Part shown: positions 1 to 11,700 of the stretch, in pieces
How the letters are laid out: each line of letters opens with the position of its first letter
How positions within the stretch are numbered: the stretch's first letter is position 1
Assembly: GCA_022457155.1 (NCBI GenBank)
Contig: JAJGOT010000212.1
Coordinates: 1,118,001 to 1,182,000, forward strand
Direction: 5' to 3'
DNA: 64,000 nt
DNA from: Cladopsammia gracilis
Lineage: Eukaryota; Cnidaria; Anthozoa; Scleractinia; Dendrophylliidae
The notes under the pieces: model-generated
The model's database searches: none
What the model was told of the DNA's origin: nothing
The model's input: only the letters and a program-made list of their open reading frames with translations
Made by a program: the position numbers and the translations under genes

Positions 1-320
1 AATGGAAGGTGTATAGTTAAGTAGTTGCATTATTGTATCGGATGTGTTGAATGACCAAAGGAAGCCATTTCTTTAGACCAAATTCAGTAAATCCGAATAA
101 ATGTTCGCTTCTGAGGTAAGTTTTTGCATGTGAGTTGGTCAGTAGTGGTTCACATTTTACGTTTTAAACTAATTGAATGTCAGGGGTTGGGGCGCAAACT
201 ATTCGCAGTAGAAAACGTTCAATTTTTCTTCTCGGGAGCGAAATTCTATGGGTAGTGAGATTTATGACAGTCTAAAGCTTTAAAACAAAACATCAACTTG
301 CATTTTATTAAATATTTAAG

Positions 321-1377
321 GTGAGGCCGGAAAGCCTGGAACCAATAAACCGTTTCCAGGCCCTCCTGGTCTTAAAGGTGACAAGGGAGCTGTTGGAAGG
401 ACTGGAGACAAGGGATCTCAAGGTTCTAAAGGCGAAAAAGGACAAGACGGAGTTGGGAAGTCTGGGGTAAAGTATGTTCGCTGGGGAAAGACTACATGTC
501 CTAATGGTGCTCAGATGGTATATAAAGGTAAGACCAAATATGCTGGAGACCCAGAACTTCTTGTTAATAGTAACTGGCAGTGTCCAGATTTGAAAAGACA
601 GAATGAACAATAAACATTCTTATGACAAGTGATTGAGTATGTTTTAAAACAAGAAGCAAAGTTTTTAGTTTTGTTCAATAAGGGTTAACTGGTACGAATT
701 TTAAAGAGATTTATTCACTCATTAATGCTTTGGTTTGTTTTGAAGAACTTGAGGGAAGCCAGACGAATTTCACTTAATAGAATATTAGGGACTTCCATAG
801 ACCCCACCCACTACTAAATAAAGTTTGAACGCTCCCTAAGGGTTATCGTTTTCTACGTAGAAATTACTGGTTTTTAAAACCTCATTATTCATGTTCAGGT
901 TTAGTTGGAAGTGGTTACTACTGGCATTATGGAGGCGGCGGCCAATACCTTTGCCTGCCAAACAACCCAAAGTACGACAAGTACAAGGACGGATTTCAGC
1001 ATGGATCATACATTTATGGCACCGAATATGAGGTGAACTCTGCTTTCAACCCATTCAAGAAGAATCTTCACAATCACGATGTTCCGTGTACTGTGTGTCA
1101 CGTCAGGTCACGTGCGTCTCAGCTTATGATGCCCGCAAGGAATGATTGTCCTTCAGGATGGACCGAGGAGTATCATGGGTATCTAATGTCATGGCACCAT
1201 GGACACAGGAAATCTGGTGATTTCTTGTGCATTGACGCAGACGCGGAGTTTGTTCACGGAAGTCACGCTAACAAAGATGGCGCCCTTCTGTATCCTGTAG
1301 AAGGACAGTGCGGCTCGTTGCCATGCCTACCGTACGTTAATGGCCGAGAGCTGACATGCGCTGTGTGTACCAAATGA
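321..1377 (+). CDS. short-chain collagen C4-like gene 1, last two exons (5' part outside window)
   Basis: Two exons are supported: 321-527 and 899-1377. The first follows an AG acceptor, ends at a GTAAGA donor and encodes Gly-X-Y triplets (GPPGLKGDKG) running into [11 protein letters not shown]. The second starts in matching phase (G|GT) and encodes a 158-residue Cys-rich domain with nine Cys, including [15 protein letters not shown] and LTCAVCTK before TGA. The same architecture occurs in genes 2 and 3 on the other strand, so this is a third, inverted family member. Short-chain C4 collagens are extracellular matrix proteins. No earlier exon (signal peptide, coiled coil) is visible in the first 320 bases; they presumably lie to the left. 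An AATAAA at 1521 is a likely polyadenylation signal. Family assignment is by recognition of the conserved C-terminal block. Confidence 0.82.
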
Positions 1378-1520
1378 AGCGAACCAGGCCAAGAATAACG
1401 AAGCTTGAAACACTAGTTTTAGAACAGAACAAAAGACCTTTAAGTCGCTCCAGTAGTGCAGGAAAGAGAGAAGACAAACAGTCAGAAGCACTAAAAGAAC
1501 CGTTTGCTGTAGAAAAGAAG

Positions 1521-1526
1521 AATAAA
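1521..1526 (+). terminator. putative polyadenylation signal of collagen gene 1
   Basis: AATAAA lies 144 bases after the TGA of the plus-strand collagen gene. No competing signal is closer. Confidence 0.4.
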
Positions 1527-2417
1527 ATTCTTGAAGCCTGACTAAATTGTGAATTTGTTTTAGAAAAAGCTATAACATGAAGTAATTTGTTTGTTTTGCG
1601 TGAGGTCGTCCTTGCCGTGTTTATGAAGTAAATTAACTGTCTATTGCAGTTGTATTCAGTTGCAATTGGTGGTTGTGAGCCTTTCATTGCACGTTGACAA
1701 TATATCAATCACAAAGTAGGGGGAAGTAAAATAGAAATCATGGCTGACATGTATTGTATTTGCTTATACAAAAATTGACTTTTAAAGAGTGCAAGTTTCG
1801 AGCTAACATGTACCGCCGTTTCGAACCTGGGTCGTCCCAATCAGTCCTTTTTCGAATTTCGGTCTATAAAATAAGTAAAGAAGGAATCTATTATTATCTC
1901 CCCCTTAGACAACTCAAGAGGAGAAACAGGTTGCAAGTTGGGCTCAAGCACAGAGAAAATCTATCATAAATTAAAGTTAAAAGTTTTGCACTCACTAAAA
2001 CTGGGAGAAGACTGAGCTCTCCTAACACAGGAGAGTGTGGTGCAAGTAAACAAAGAGGACATAATCTCAATCCGTCTTTGTCCTTGCCTTGTAAGTACAT
2101 ACAGTGTAAACTCTTTCGAAAACTGCGTGACCAGCTGGGTGAAGAAAGAATTCTTTCTCTCCCGATGTGACCATACTCAGTCCAGTTCAGGCCTTCAGGT
2201 ATCCGAGGCCCCGCTCAATTCCATTTTACCAACTGTCGAGGTTTTGAAAGGCACACTCTTTAAGTTCAAGTTAATCCCGATTAAAAGTGCGCCATGGCGA
2301 ATGATGACATTGCTTATTTTGAGTTCAAGATTTGATAATTGCAAAAAATGTAAAGGAGACTCAATTAAAGCACCAAATTAATTGCCGTCGAAAAGGTTAA
2401 TGATTGCTGGAATGATA

Positions 2418-2553
2418 CAGTTGAACCTCTATAATATGGACACCAAAGGAACTTACAGAGGACAACAAAGCTGAGTGTCCGTCATATGCAGGTATCCGTG
2501 ATCGAGATCAGATACTTGATAATGAGGTGTTCATAATGATGTAGGTTTAACTG
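2418..2553. mobile_element. MITE with TA target duplication
   Basis: The 136-bp element has imperfect terminal inverted repeats: CAGTTGAACCTCTATAATAT at the left, and at the right the complement of CAGTTAAACCTACATCATTA. It is flanked by TA on both sides (2416-2417, 2554-2555). The TA duplication and CAGT start fit a Tc1/mariner/pogo-type non-autonomous element. Nothing in it is coding. Confidence 0.6.
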
Positions 2554-3281
2554 TACACTAAATAGAGCAGTTTTCAGTTGAGTGTCGTAAAACCAAAATG
2601 AAAGCAATTACTCCAGCCAATCACAACAGACGCAGACAATTCAATGAACCAATCAGAACTCGAAGCAAAAACATGTCGCCGGCGTCAAGCGCGGGAAAAT
2701 GCGTGCTAGCGAGTCACGGTTGCTTTTGGTTTTATTTCCGAGGTTGAGAAAGTGGCGCGAGAATTTTTGGCCAATCACAAAGCGTAGCAATGCAAAACCA
2801 AAGCAAGCGCGAAATTGCTTTAGATACTCAATTGAAAACCGCTCTTTCGGCATATAAGAACCTTTGGATGAGGATCCATTAGGTTACAATTTGGCATTTA
2901 CACGCCCAAACTCGTGATTAAACAAATCGGACTCCCGCTTCGCGGTCGTCCGATTTTGTTAATTACTCGTATGACTACAGACCAAATTGGACTCCACTCA
3001 GTCCTACCATTGTTAATTAACATGCACTTGGATACTTTGATAAATTGTTTCCAAACCAAAAAGGTACTACGGCACGGTAATTTAGTTTTTTTCTACTCAC
3101 TCAAACTTCGACATTACAATAGAGCCACGTTCGCCACTCGACAAAATTGTTAGCACAGTCTTCATCCAATCCTAAGCTCAACTACGTATCTCTTGATAAG
3201 GGAACCAGACACTTGAAATGACAGATGCTACTAGCTCGCCTCTCGCCTCTTGCAGTTTGCATTCTTTCGATGCTTAGTTAA

Positions 3282-4510
3282 CCCTATCCAGACCGGGCTT
3301 TTTTTTGATCGTCTGGGACCGGAGGGGCTCCAGAAGCCCCCCTATGTAACTTTGAAACCGCTTATGCTTTGGCCACCAAATTTACACAGGATAATGTTGT
3401 CATGAATTCTAGTAACTACAGATACTTTGGTGTCATAATGACGTGGCGTGACGTCATTATGACGTCATATAGTCGATTTTATTGGCTAAAACAGTCTTTT
3501 ATCAATATTTTCTCAATTTTGAACATATAACAACAATACTTTAACAGCTACCTATTTGATAAAAGTCTTATGTTTACTAACACTGTTTTTGTTGTTAACA
3601 ATAACAGTGACGTCATTATGACGTCATATGCAATGAAATAACCAACTGAAGCGTTCTATAAGGCATATCTCTGAAACAAACGGTAGTGTTCATACCAAAC
3701 TTTCACATATTGATGCAGGAGTAAAAGTTAATGAATTCGTACACTTTGTTGCCATGGTAACAGCATATGACGTCATAGAAGTGATGTGTACATTTTCTTA
3801 AAAACTGTAACAGATAACTTTGCAAATTATGGCTTTTCATGTACCTAATGAATTCAAAAAAGCTTTCTCAAGTGAAAAGGACATTTTTATGATATTTTGA
3901 CGACAAATGTTTAGAGATAATGGAATTACACAGACAGGTAAATAAATTTCCCATTTTATTGTTCGCCATCTTGGATCCGCTATCTTGAATTAGTCCAAAC
4001 GTGTTTATTCGGTAAAAACACCGAAAAATAAAGCAAATGGACTGCTAAAACTTAGTTTATTGTGGGCAAATGTTTTACAATCCAAAATATGAACCAATAA
4101 TAAAATTATAGAGAGAAAAGACCTTTAGTAAAACTTCGATCCGCCATCCTGGATTTTGACATTTCATATTCCACATTTTCCTAAAATTACCGTTAATTAA
4201 CCTTAATTAATAAACAATTATACATAATTTCATCAATTATCGCTAAATTAAGTGGAAAATATTAATTCAGTAAGAAAACTTTGAAATAATCTTGATTAAA
4301 GCGAAAAATGCTAATTTTGTAAAACATAGGTGTCAAAAGCGGTTGCTATGGAAACGTCACTGTCGGTGGACAAAGGATGCTAATGGGAAAATGTTTCCAG
4401 ATAAATTTTAGGAAAAGTCACCAAATTTGGTGGTCATTGCATCGATCGTTTTGAAACGACACAACTTCAAAGTTCGAGCGGGCTCCAAAAGCCCTCCGGT
4501 CTGGATAGGG
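3282..4510. mobile_element. piggyBac-like non-autonomous element (1.23 kb)
   Basis: Both ends abut TTAA (3278-3281 and 4511-4514). The termini are CCCTATCCAGACCGG and its complement; piggyBac elements typically have TTAA duplications and CCC-starting ends. Subterminal inverted similarity continues inward (GGGCTCC..AAGCCC blocks). The 1.2-kb interior has no open frame of note but several CRE-like TGACGTCAT palindromes (3430-3780). Confidence 0.7.
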
Positions 4511-4598
4511 TTAATTGAACCCTACCAGACATTTACATTGGTTCTTTACCCTTCGACATCAAGCTCCAAGCATACAACGAAAACTTAACTTTTATTAA

Positions 4599-4962
4599 GG
4601 TGGCTCGACTGGATTTTTTGGGTGCGATACCCCCTCCCCCCCCCCCCCCCCAAGTTTGAGCATCAACTACGACGTCATTAACAATGCTATGGAAAAACGG
4701 TCACCACAGCTGTATTAGATAAAGATGAAAATTTGTTAAGACCAGTGTTACAGTTAACATCGGAGTTGCCATAGCAACGTAATGACGCCTTGACCTTTTT
4801 TACTTGCCGTCGTATTTCTCGGCACCAGGAAGTTTTTTTTGGTAATCGCTTAACAGCTTAAGGGAGGTTGAGGTGACCGTTTTTCCATAGCATTGTTAAT
4901 GATGTCGTAGTTGATGCTCAAACTTGGGGGGTATCGCCTCCAAACAATCCAGTCGAGTCACC
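4599..4962. mobile_element. piggyBac-like MITE with long inverted repeats
   Basis: TTAA flanks both ends (4595-4598, 4963-4966). The ends read GGTGGCTCGACTGGATT and the complement of GGTGACTCGACTGGATT. The arms match for about 100 bp (shared GTTTGAGCATCAACTACGAC), interrupted only by a poly-C run in the left arm (about 4630-4651). Confidence 0.7.
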
Positions 4963-4966
4963 TTAA

Positions 4967-6216
4967 AGGTGTTTTGTCGCGAGGTTTCGCCTAATTTTAG
5001 TAACTTTAATTTACATTTTTATCTGTCAAAATTTTTTTGTTCGCTGATACGAAACAGGACTCGAAAAGGAACCAGTGGTCACGTACACAAGAGCTGTTGC
5101 TTGTTTTGATTTAAGACCATTTAAGTCCAACAATTTCATCGCTCTTTTCTCAAGCGAAACAAAATCAGAAAAATGTTAGGTTTGTCTGTGGCGGTAAAGA
5201 AGTACAAAGCGAAGACTCTGGTGCCATGTTAATATGCTGAAATGTACTATATTTAGCCAACAGAGAAGTAGAACCTTCGTCCATGACATTCCATGGTCAA
5301 CTGATTTCCATCGCTGCTCGTACATATTGAGATATTTAGCCGTACGATTTCAGAATCGGAAAAATAACCGGGCCAAAATCAAGACAAATAGATTATTTAC
5401 GTATGTGAAAAATCTGAGACCATTTGGTAAACACAGCACTGCAGGATTGAATGGATTCGACGATGATGGCGTAAACTTGTAAAACAGCCACCGAACGTTT
5501 TTCAAGATTGTAGCTTGCGTGACACCTCGCGACATAGCCCCCTTTCAATTGAGATGTTTTTTAAGGCCAAATCATCTTCCCAATTTCCTTGGTTCCTATA
5601 ATACGAGGCGCCATTGTGGATTGAGGAAAGGAGTGTTGCATACAGGAACTGCTTTCTTGTGTGCTACGGAAAGGAATTATCCGACATATAGTATTGATGG
5701 GCCCATGGCGCTGCTGAGCCACGTGCCAATTAAAATAAAATAAACAATTTTTTTATTTTTATTTTAAAGAATAATGGAAAAATAAAAAGAACCTGATAAG
5801 AAACAGCACAAAGGAAAATAAAACGAGAAGTAAATGAAAATACTTTCACCTTCAAAATACTTTTCAGAAGTGATAAAACAAAAAGAAAATGAAACGAAAA
5901 AAGATTTTTTCCCGTATTTTTATCAACTTAAATTAATAATGATAATAATAATAATATTAATAATAATAATGATAATAATAATAAAATATAGCAAAAAGGG
6001 TCACAAACACTTGATAAATTGTTACGCTGTTGGTAGGCCAACATACTAAACGTCTGCCTGTTTCAGTGTTCGCCGAGATTTGAACCAGCTCCATACAATG
6101 TTGATTATCACAAATTAAAAGTAAAACGTACTACTGTCACTCTAACGTAGATATGTTTACGTTTAATGCGATGGGCGCAGATTGACCCATTTATTGTAAT
6201 ATTCTCCTTACAGTAG
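4967..6216. other. non-coding spacer
   Basis: Open frames here are short, without recognisable motifs, and their A/T-rich composition matches the surroundings. A microsatellite of AAT/AATAAT units lies at about 5936-5987. I see no gene. Confidence 0.4.
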
Positions 6217-6537
6217 CATCTCCTGAGCAATAGACCTTATTCGCTTGGGCGTATTTGTTTACCCATTAGAGACCACGTGTCATTCCCCTGAGTATTATTT
6301 CTTTCTTTTCCGTTAACGCTTGAGAAGACACATTAATATGGATATGGCTCAGAGAAAGAATTTAACACCCAAGAGGTTTGTATTGGGTAAACATTACGCC
6401 CAAGCGAATAAGGTCTATTGGTCCATCTCCAGCGGACGTATAGGTCACACCAGAAAGCCACTGTCCTTTTTGTTCCTTTACTCCTGGAGATCCAGGAGGG
6501 CCCTGAGAACCAACACTTCCAGTTTCACCAAAGTCCC
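6201..6537 (-). pseudogene. orphan collagen exon, broken by a MITE
   Basis: Reading the minus strand from an acceptor (TAG at 6540-6538), phase 1, the frame gives Gly-X-Y triplets (GDFGETGSVGSQGPPGSPG), one Gly lost (VKEQKG), then SGVTY, matching the collagen exon that ends with the RWGxTTCP linker in the intact paralogues. At that linker the DNA (CGCTGG...) carries small indels and the 200-bp MITE. The exon lies downstream of the last exon of gene 2 and has no terminal exon of its own, so it is a relic of another family copy. Confidence 0.6.
6224..6423. mobile_element. 200-bp MITE inserted in a collagen exon
   Basis: Inverted ends share CAATAGACCTTATTCGCTTG. A direct repeat CATCTCC flanks the element (6217-6223 and 6424-6430; extending to 8 bp with one mismatch), which would fit a hAT-type duplication. 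On the minus strand the flanks are the two halves of a collagen exon (see next entry). Confidence 0.65.
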
Positions 6538-6540
6538 CTA

Positions 6541-8076
6541 CGGTAATAAAACAAACATTAAACGGCATGACATGGTTAGTAAACAACACTAAGCAAGTAT
6601 AGGACGAAGTTGAATCAGAATGGTAATCTTCCAGTTCCTAGTAGGCGGGTATTTGTGTGATTTGTTTCTTTCGGCGAAAATTTCCAGTAACAGATCGTGT
6701 GATTATGAGTTATGCGACAACCTAAGGCTACTATCAAATATCTACATCTATTGAATAAATAAGCGGCCGGACGCACGAATGAACCATGGCAGAAAATTGG
6801 GTGATATTTGCCTATATTGTATTTTCACTCATCACCAGGCTCCCAATTTGACCCTAAAATCATAGCAGAAAGGTTATTTTTTTAAAGGAAAATCAAAATT
6901 TCGCGCATTTCTGAGCTATCCTCAGACAAGTTTCAACACATGACTGCGCATGCTTCACACCTCTAACATATCATGTGCCCAGGTAAGTAAGAGGAGTAAA
7001 GGAAGACTATGAATCACTTGGAGAATAACGGTGGAAAAAAAAAAAGAGGAACACGACAGGCGTCGGGTGACGTATCTCGTTGCCTAAACAATGCTGTCAG
7101 TGGTCAGCTTAGGGTCGTAGTTATCCCAGTTAATTGACGCATGCCTTGTTTGCCTTAGTGGAGGCACGGTGATAATTAGAGCGTTGCAAGGTTGGTGGTT
7201 TGAGGTCTTTTCTCTGCCTTCGAGTTGTTTCCTCCGACAAGAAACTTTACTCCACACAGTCTCTCTCCACCAAGGTCTTGGGTTATGGATTTCCGCTTCC
7301 GGTTAACTAGCGGTCACAATAAAATACGAGGGATTAGATTATCATACCGAAGGGGAGCAGACTGCGAATGACTCGACCGTTCGAAGCAGTGTGCTTGTGA
7401 GAAGACGAGAAGACTGGGAAGGCCACAATTTCCCGCCCTTAGAATGTAATCTCGGCAATGGGTTTTCACAACATGCAAGTTCAAGGGACAGCGTTCCTCC
7501 GTAATAGCGAAATTCTGCTTACCCAGTAATAATCATGTTTGTTGCCAAATCAACCAAATATACAACTGAATCGAATAAAAAGATTCTATATAAAAACAAA
7601 ACGGAACGATTACTTTGAGGATAAAGTACAAATCTGTTTTCTCGACCGGCGGTCCTGAAATAAAACTTACTTAAAAACAGTCTTTCTTTGCTTCTTTTAC
7701 TTAGTTTAGGGTCTTTTAGTGATTTTTCCTTTCTAACTCGGCAATTTGCTGACCATACTCATGAAAACATTTTATGTCGGTCTCCTTTAAAATGTTTTTA
7801 AAGAGACGTAAAAAGGCGGTACGCTTCATTAAAATTGAGATGGCGTCGTCGGCCGACTTTTCTCGAATACGGTATTTGAAATGTTTGAATGATATGTCCT
7901 CGAATACAATGAGCCTTTCCTCAATGGTGACACTTGAAATACTGGATCAAAGTCGGCTGGCATCGGCAAGATATTATCCCCATTCACGCTGCTGATAGAA
8001 AAATATCAAAGGTTCTTAGATATCAGCAAAGTTAAAGCAAGAAAACAATCAGTTGCATCAATGATCTCACTTTACG
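6541..8076. other. gene 2 3' flank, no gene seen
   Basis: The right part (about 7540-7620) resembles 30390-30480 downstream of gene 3, sharing CCAAATATACAACT and neighbouring sequence, so the collagen duplication includes 3' flanking DNA. The small open frames have no recognisable features. Confidence 0.4.
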
Positions 8077-8082
8077 TTTATT
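8077..8082 (-). terminator. putative polyadenylation signal of collagen gene 2
   Basis: AATAAA on the minus strand, about 200 bases after the stop codon, sits in the motif AATAAACGTAAAGTGA. The same motif occurs after gene 3 (32566-32571). Confidence 0.5.
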
Positions 8083-8283
8083 TTGAAGTTATTGCTTATA
8101 CTCTACATTAATATCACCACGAGTCGCCAGAAAATCTTGCTTTTCATATTTGACTGAAAACAAGTCGGTGTATTCCACCTAGTTTATGTTTAATTTAAAC
8201 GGAAAATCATGAAACTTTATCAAATCATTGTTCCTTTTTTCGTTGAAGGCCGTTGAAAGCCACTCTAACAGGGCGTTTCCTTG

Positions 8284-8753
8284 TTACTTGGTGCACACAG
8301 CGCATGTCAACTCACGATGGTTGACATATGGACCACACGGAAGTGAACCACACTGTCCTTCCACCGGGTACAGCAAGGCACCATTCTTGTTGGCCCCAGT
8401 ACCAGGAACATACTCTGGGTCTTTGTCAACGCAGATGAAGTCACGTTGCTTCTTGTGGGCGTAATATTCGGTCATCAAGTACCCATGATACTCCTCGGTC
8501 CATCCAGACGGACAGTCATTCCGTGCGGGCATCATCAGCATTGAACCACGTGACTTGACAAAGCAGACAACACAGAGTGCCTCATGGTTAAAGAGACTTT
8601 TTTTGAAAGGGATTTCCATTTCATACTCAGTGCCGTGGATGTATCCCGAGTGTTGATTACCATCGTTGTACTTGTCGTACTTCGGATTGTGTGGAAGGCA
8701 AAGGTAGTTCACTCCACCACCAGTATGACCGTAATGCTCACCACCCATTATAC
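8284..8753 (-). CDS. collagen gene 2, terminal exon (Cys-rich domain)
   Basis: It starts after the acceptor TTATCAG in phase 1. It encodes [10 protein letters not shown]... and the family signature [20 protein letters not shown], and ends [12 protein letters not shown]. The nine Cys are at the same places as in genes 1 and 3; with the linker Cys they make ten, consistent with disulphide pairing. Confidence 0.9.
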
Positions 8754-11700
8754 CTGATAAATTATCAACAAACAATCAGCATGAGTTTTTTATGTTCTTA
8801 AAGTAAATTAATAATTAGTAATTATTTAATTATAAAACAGTAAATTAGCAATTATATAATATATAATTAATATTAATTACATAATTAGTAATTATACTAG
8901 TAGTAATTGGAAATTAGGGTAGTGCGTTCGACAGGGTGGGGTGATGGTTCTAGAGGGTGAGGAAGTGAGAGGTGGAGGTGAGGGTCAATAGGATAACCAC
9001 TTTTGGAGGGCATATAGTTTATTTGTGGCCCGATGATGATGCTACGAGGGACACAAATAAACTATATGCCCGACAAAAGTCATGTGATTATCATTATTAT
9101 CAATACACAAGGCCAAATCGTACAAATTTATTTCGTAAGAAAAAATGTTTAACAGAAACAGGGCCGTAAATGCGTTTGCAGCCCGTCAAATTCAATATCG
9201 CCCGCCACTCACGCGTGTTTTCTCGAAGGCAGTTTCTTATTTGGCCGCGTATATTGATAATAATAGGCGTTGGTTTGGGGGGGTTCAAGGAGTGGCAGTT
9301 ATCAAGGCTGTGCTCTAAGAGTTATCATAGGGAGCCTAAAAAGAGTGCAACTATAAAATTTAGGGTACCCAGCAGTTAAGTTATGTGCAAAAACTAAGTT
9401 TGCTGACTCGAGAGAAATTACTACGTTTAGAAACTCGATAATATTCATTGTTTTCTCTCAAAATGACAATTTTATTCGCCATATGATCGCGACATTAATT
9501 CTATTTTAGCGCGCGCTAATACAGTTGCTTTCGTTTATAGCACGGCACCCCTAAAAGTAAACAAAGCCAACCGTTCCACTAATGCAGTTGCTTTCGCTAT
9601 ATAGCACGGCACCCCTAAAAGTAACCAAAGCCAACCGTTTCACACACGAGCAGCGAGCTGACGCGAGCGAAAGCGAAAGCGAAAGATGAAGGCGTTACCA
9701 CTTGAGTACGCGCGTCAAAGCTAGGCTAATTGCTATTTGCGAGGCTAATTGCGGATCACCAAAGCACAATTATTGCGCATCATCAATTGCGCATGAAATC
9801 GAGGCGAGTGGTCAGCCAGTGCAAACCTCGAAATCGCATGGCATGTAGCCCAATTCCTCCCACAATCCCCTGCGCCGAGACCGATACCCGACCAGAATAG
9901 ATAGCGTTCTCCTATCGTCGAACGCAATAACAGTAAAATTTGTATAGTTTAAAAAGTTGGAGTTTATTGAAGAATAAACTGCTGTTTATGAATCTTGAGA
10001 CATTCAGGAAAAGAAAGCTATACACTTGAGGCCTGTGGCATTTATTTATGTTCTGTCGCACAATCCTTGCCAAATACAAGGAATATATGTAGTTTATAAA
10101 ATAATGTAAACAAGGTTCAGAGTCCAAAAAGTATAATCCACCTCAACTCCTTATCTACTACAATATTATATCCTAGTCCAATGTAATCGAACCGTCTAGA
10201 ATATATCTCAACAAAGGTTTCAGTCAGTTCTTGAAAAGAAGTTCAAAGTCCAAGCAAAACAATCCACAAAGACTTCTTATGTACTACAATGTATCCTTCT
10301 CCCATAAGCAAAGTCTAATGAATGTAATCGAGCCTCGCAAATTGTATTTTAACAAAGGTTCCTGTCAGCTATTCACACGCTTAGCACATGATTTTCCCCC
10401 TTCTTATTATCCTGTACTGCACTTGTCTGTTCATTCTTTCTAGGGCTTAGGTACCGACTCATCTAAGTTTCCCTCCCAACCTCCCATGATTTTTTATTTA
10501 TTTATTTATTTATTTTTTATTTTTACATTCCACAATCACAAATTACAGGTTACAACTAAGCTTAAGATTTACAAAACTACAAATCATATCTACATTATAG
10601 GCCATAAATTATATATTTTCACGAGACCTACAGGTAGTATTTAAACAAAAGAAAGGGAAAAAAAGGAAAATAGACAACAATGAAGTCCGTTAGCCGCATT
10701 ACACTATTACATATTTGATATGCCACAATTTTCAATAATGTACTGTTCATATAACTTCGTTAATAATTCATCTAGTTCAGGTTTTTTTGTCAGGTTTTTA
10801 CAAGTGTATAAATATTTCTTTTGCAATAACCAATAATCAAAGTACATTTTCACACTCTGGCGTCTCGCATATCGGCATTAGTGATCATTCACTTATTTTT
10901 TCCATTAGCAAATTATGCATTCCAACTCGCCCCTCAAATATTATTTCTAACAGACAATTTAAAAATTTTGAACCCACTTGTTTTAGGCAAGACTTAAGCC
11001 TGGCCCCATGGCATACTGTAACTTGTCTCAAGGATCCAAATTCTACTTGGACTGTATGGAGGGACCTGTTTCTACATGTCTCAAATGTTCATGCACCTTT
11101 TCGACAAGAGAAAGTGAAAAGTATTCCTGCGCTATGGCTAAATCCTGGCTTAAAGAAATTGATGTTCGAAAGAGACAAGCTCAAAAAAATTGCCTGCAGA
11201 CTAAGAACAGATGAAAGCTGGTCAAGGTATAAATCTGTTAAAAACCAAGTGAATGAAGCGATAAAACTGGCTAAATCATCTTATTATAACACATACTTCG
11301 AAGCTAACTATGGAAATATTAAGAACTCTTGGAAAGGAATAAATCTTATTATGGCCAAAACTCTAGAAATTGGGGACGTTTCTTATACTTCTCCGCGAAA
11401 AATAAGTAATGTTTTAAATAATCATTTCTCAAATGTAGGACCATCACTTGCCAGCGATATTTTGCCCGTAATCAGCAAATTGTTAGAAAGAATAGTTTTC
11501 GATCAGTTCTATGCGTATCTAATAGAGCACGATCTCTTAGTTGACAACCAGTCTGGTTTTAGACCCCTACATTCCTCTCAAACTGCTCTTCTAGAAGCTA
11601 CGAATGAGTGGTATTTAAACATTGCCAATGGTCTCATAAATGGGGTACTTTTTCTCGACCTGAAAAAAGCTTTCGACACTGTGGATCACCCGATCTTACT

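Noticed and set aside
1356..1541. 61-codon frame after collagen gene 1
   Set aside because: Overlaps the end of the collagen exon in another frame and continues into the 3' UTR.
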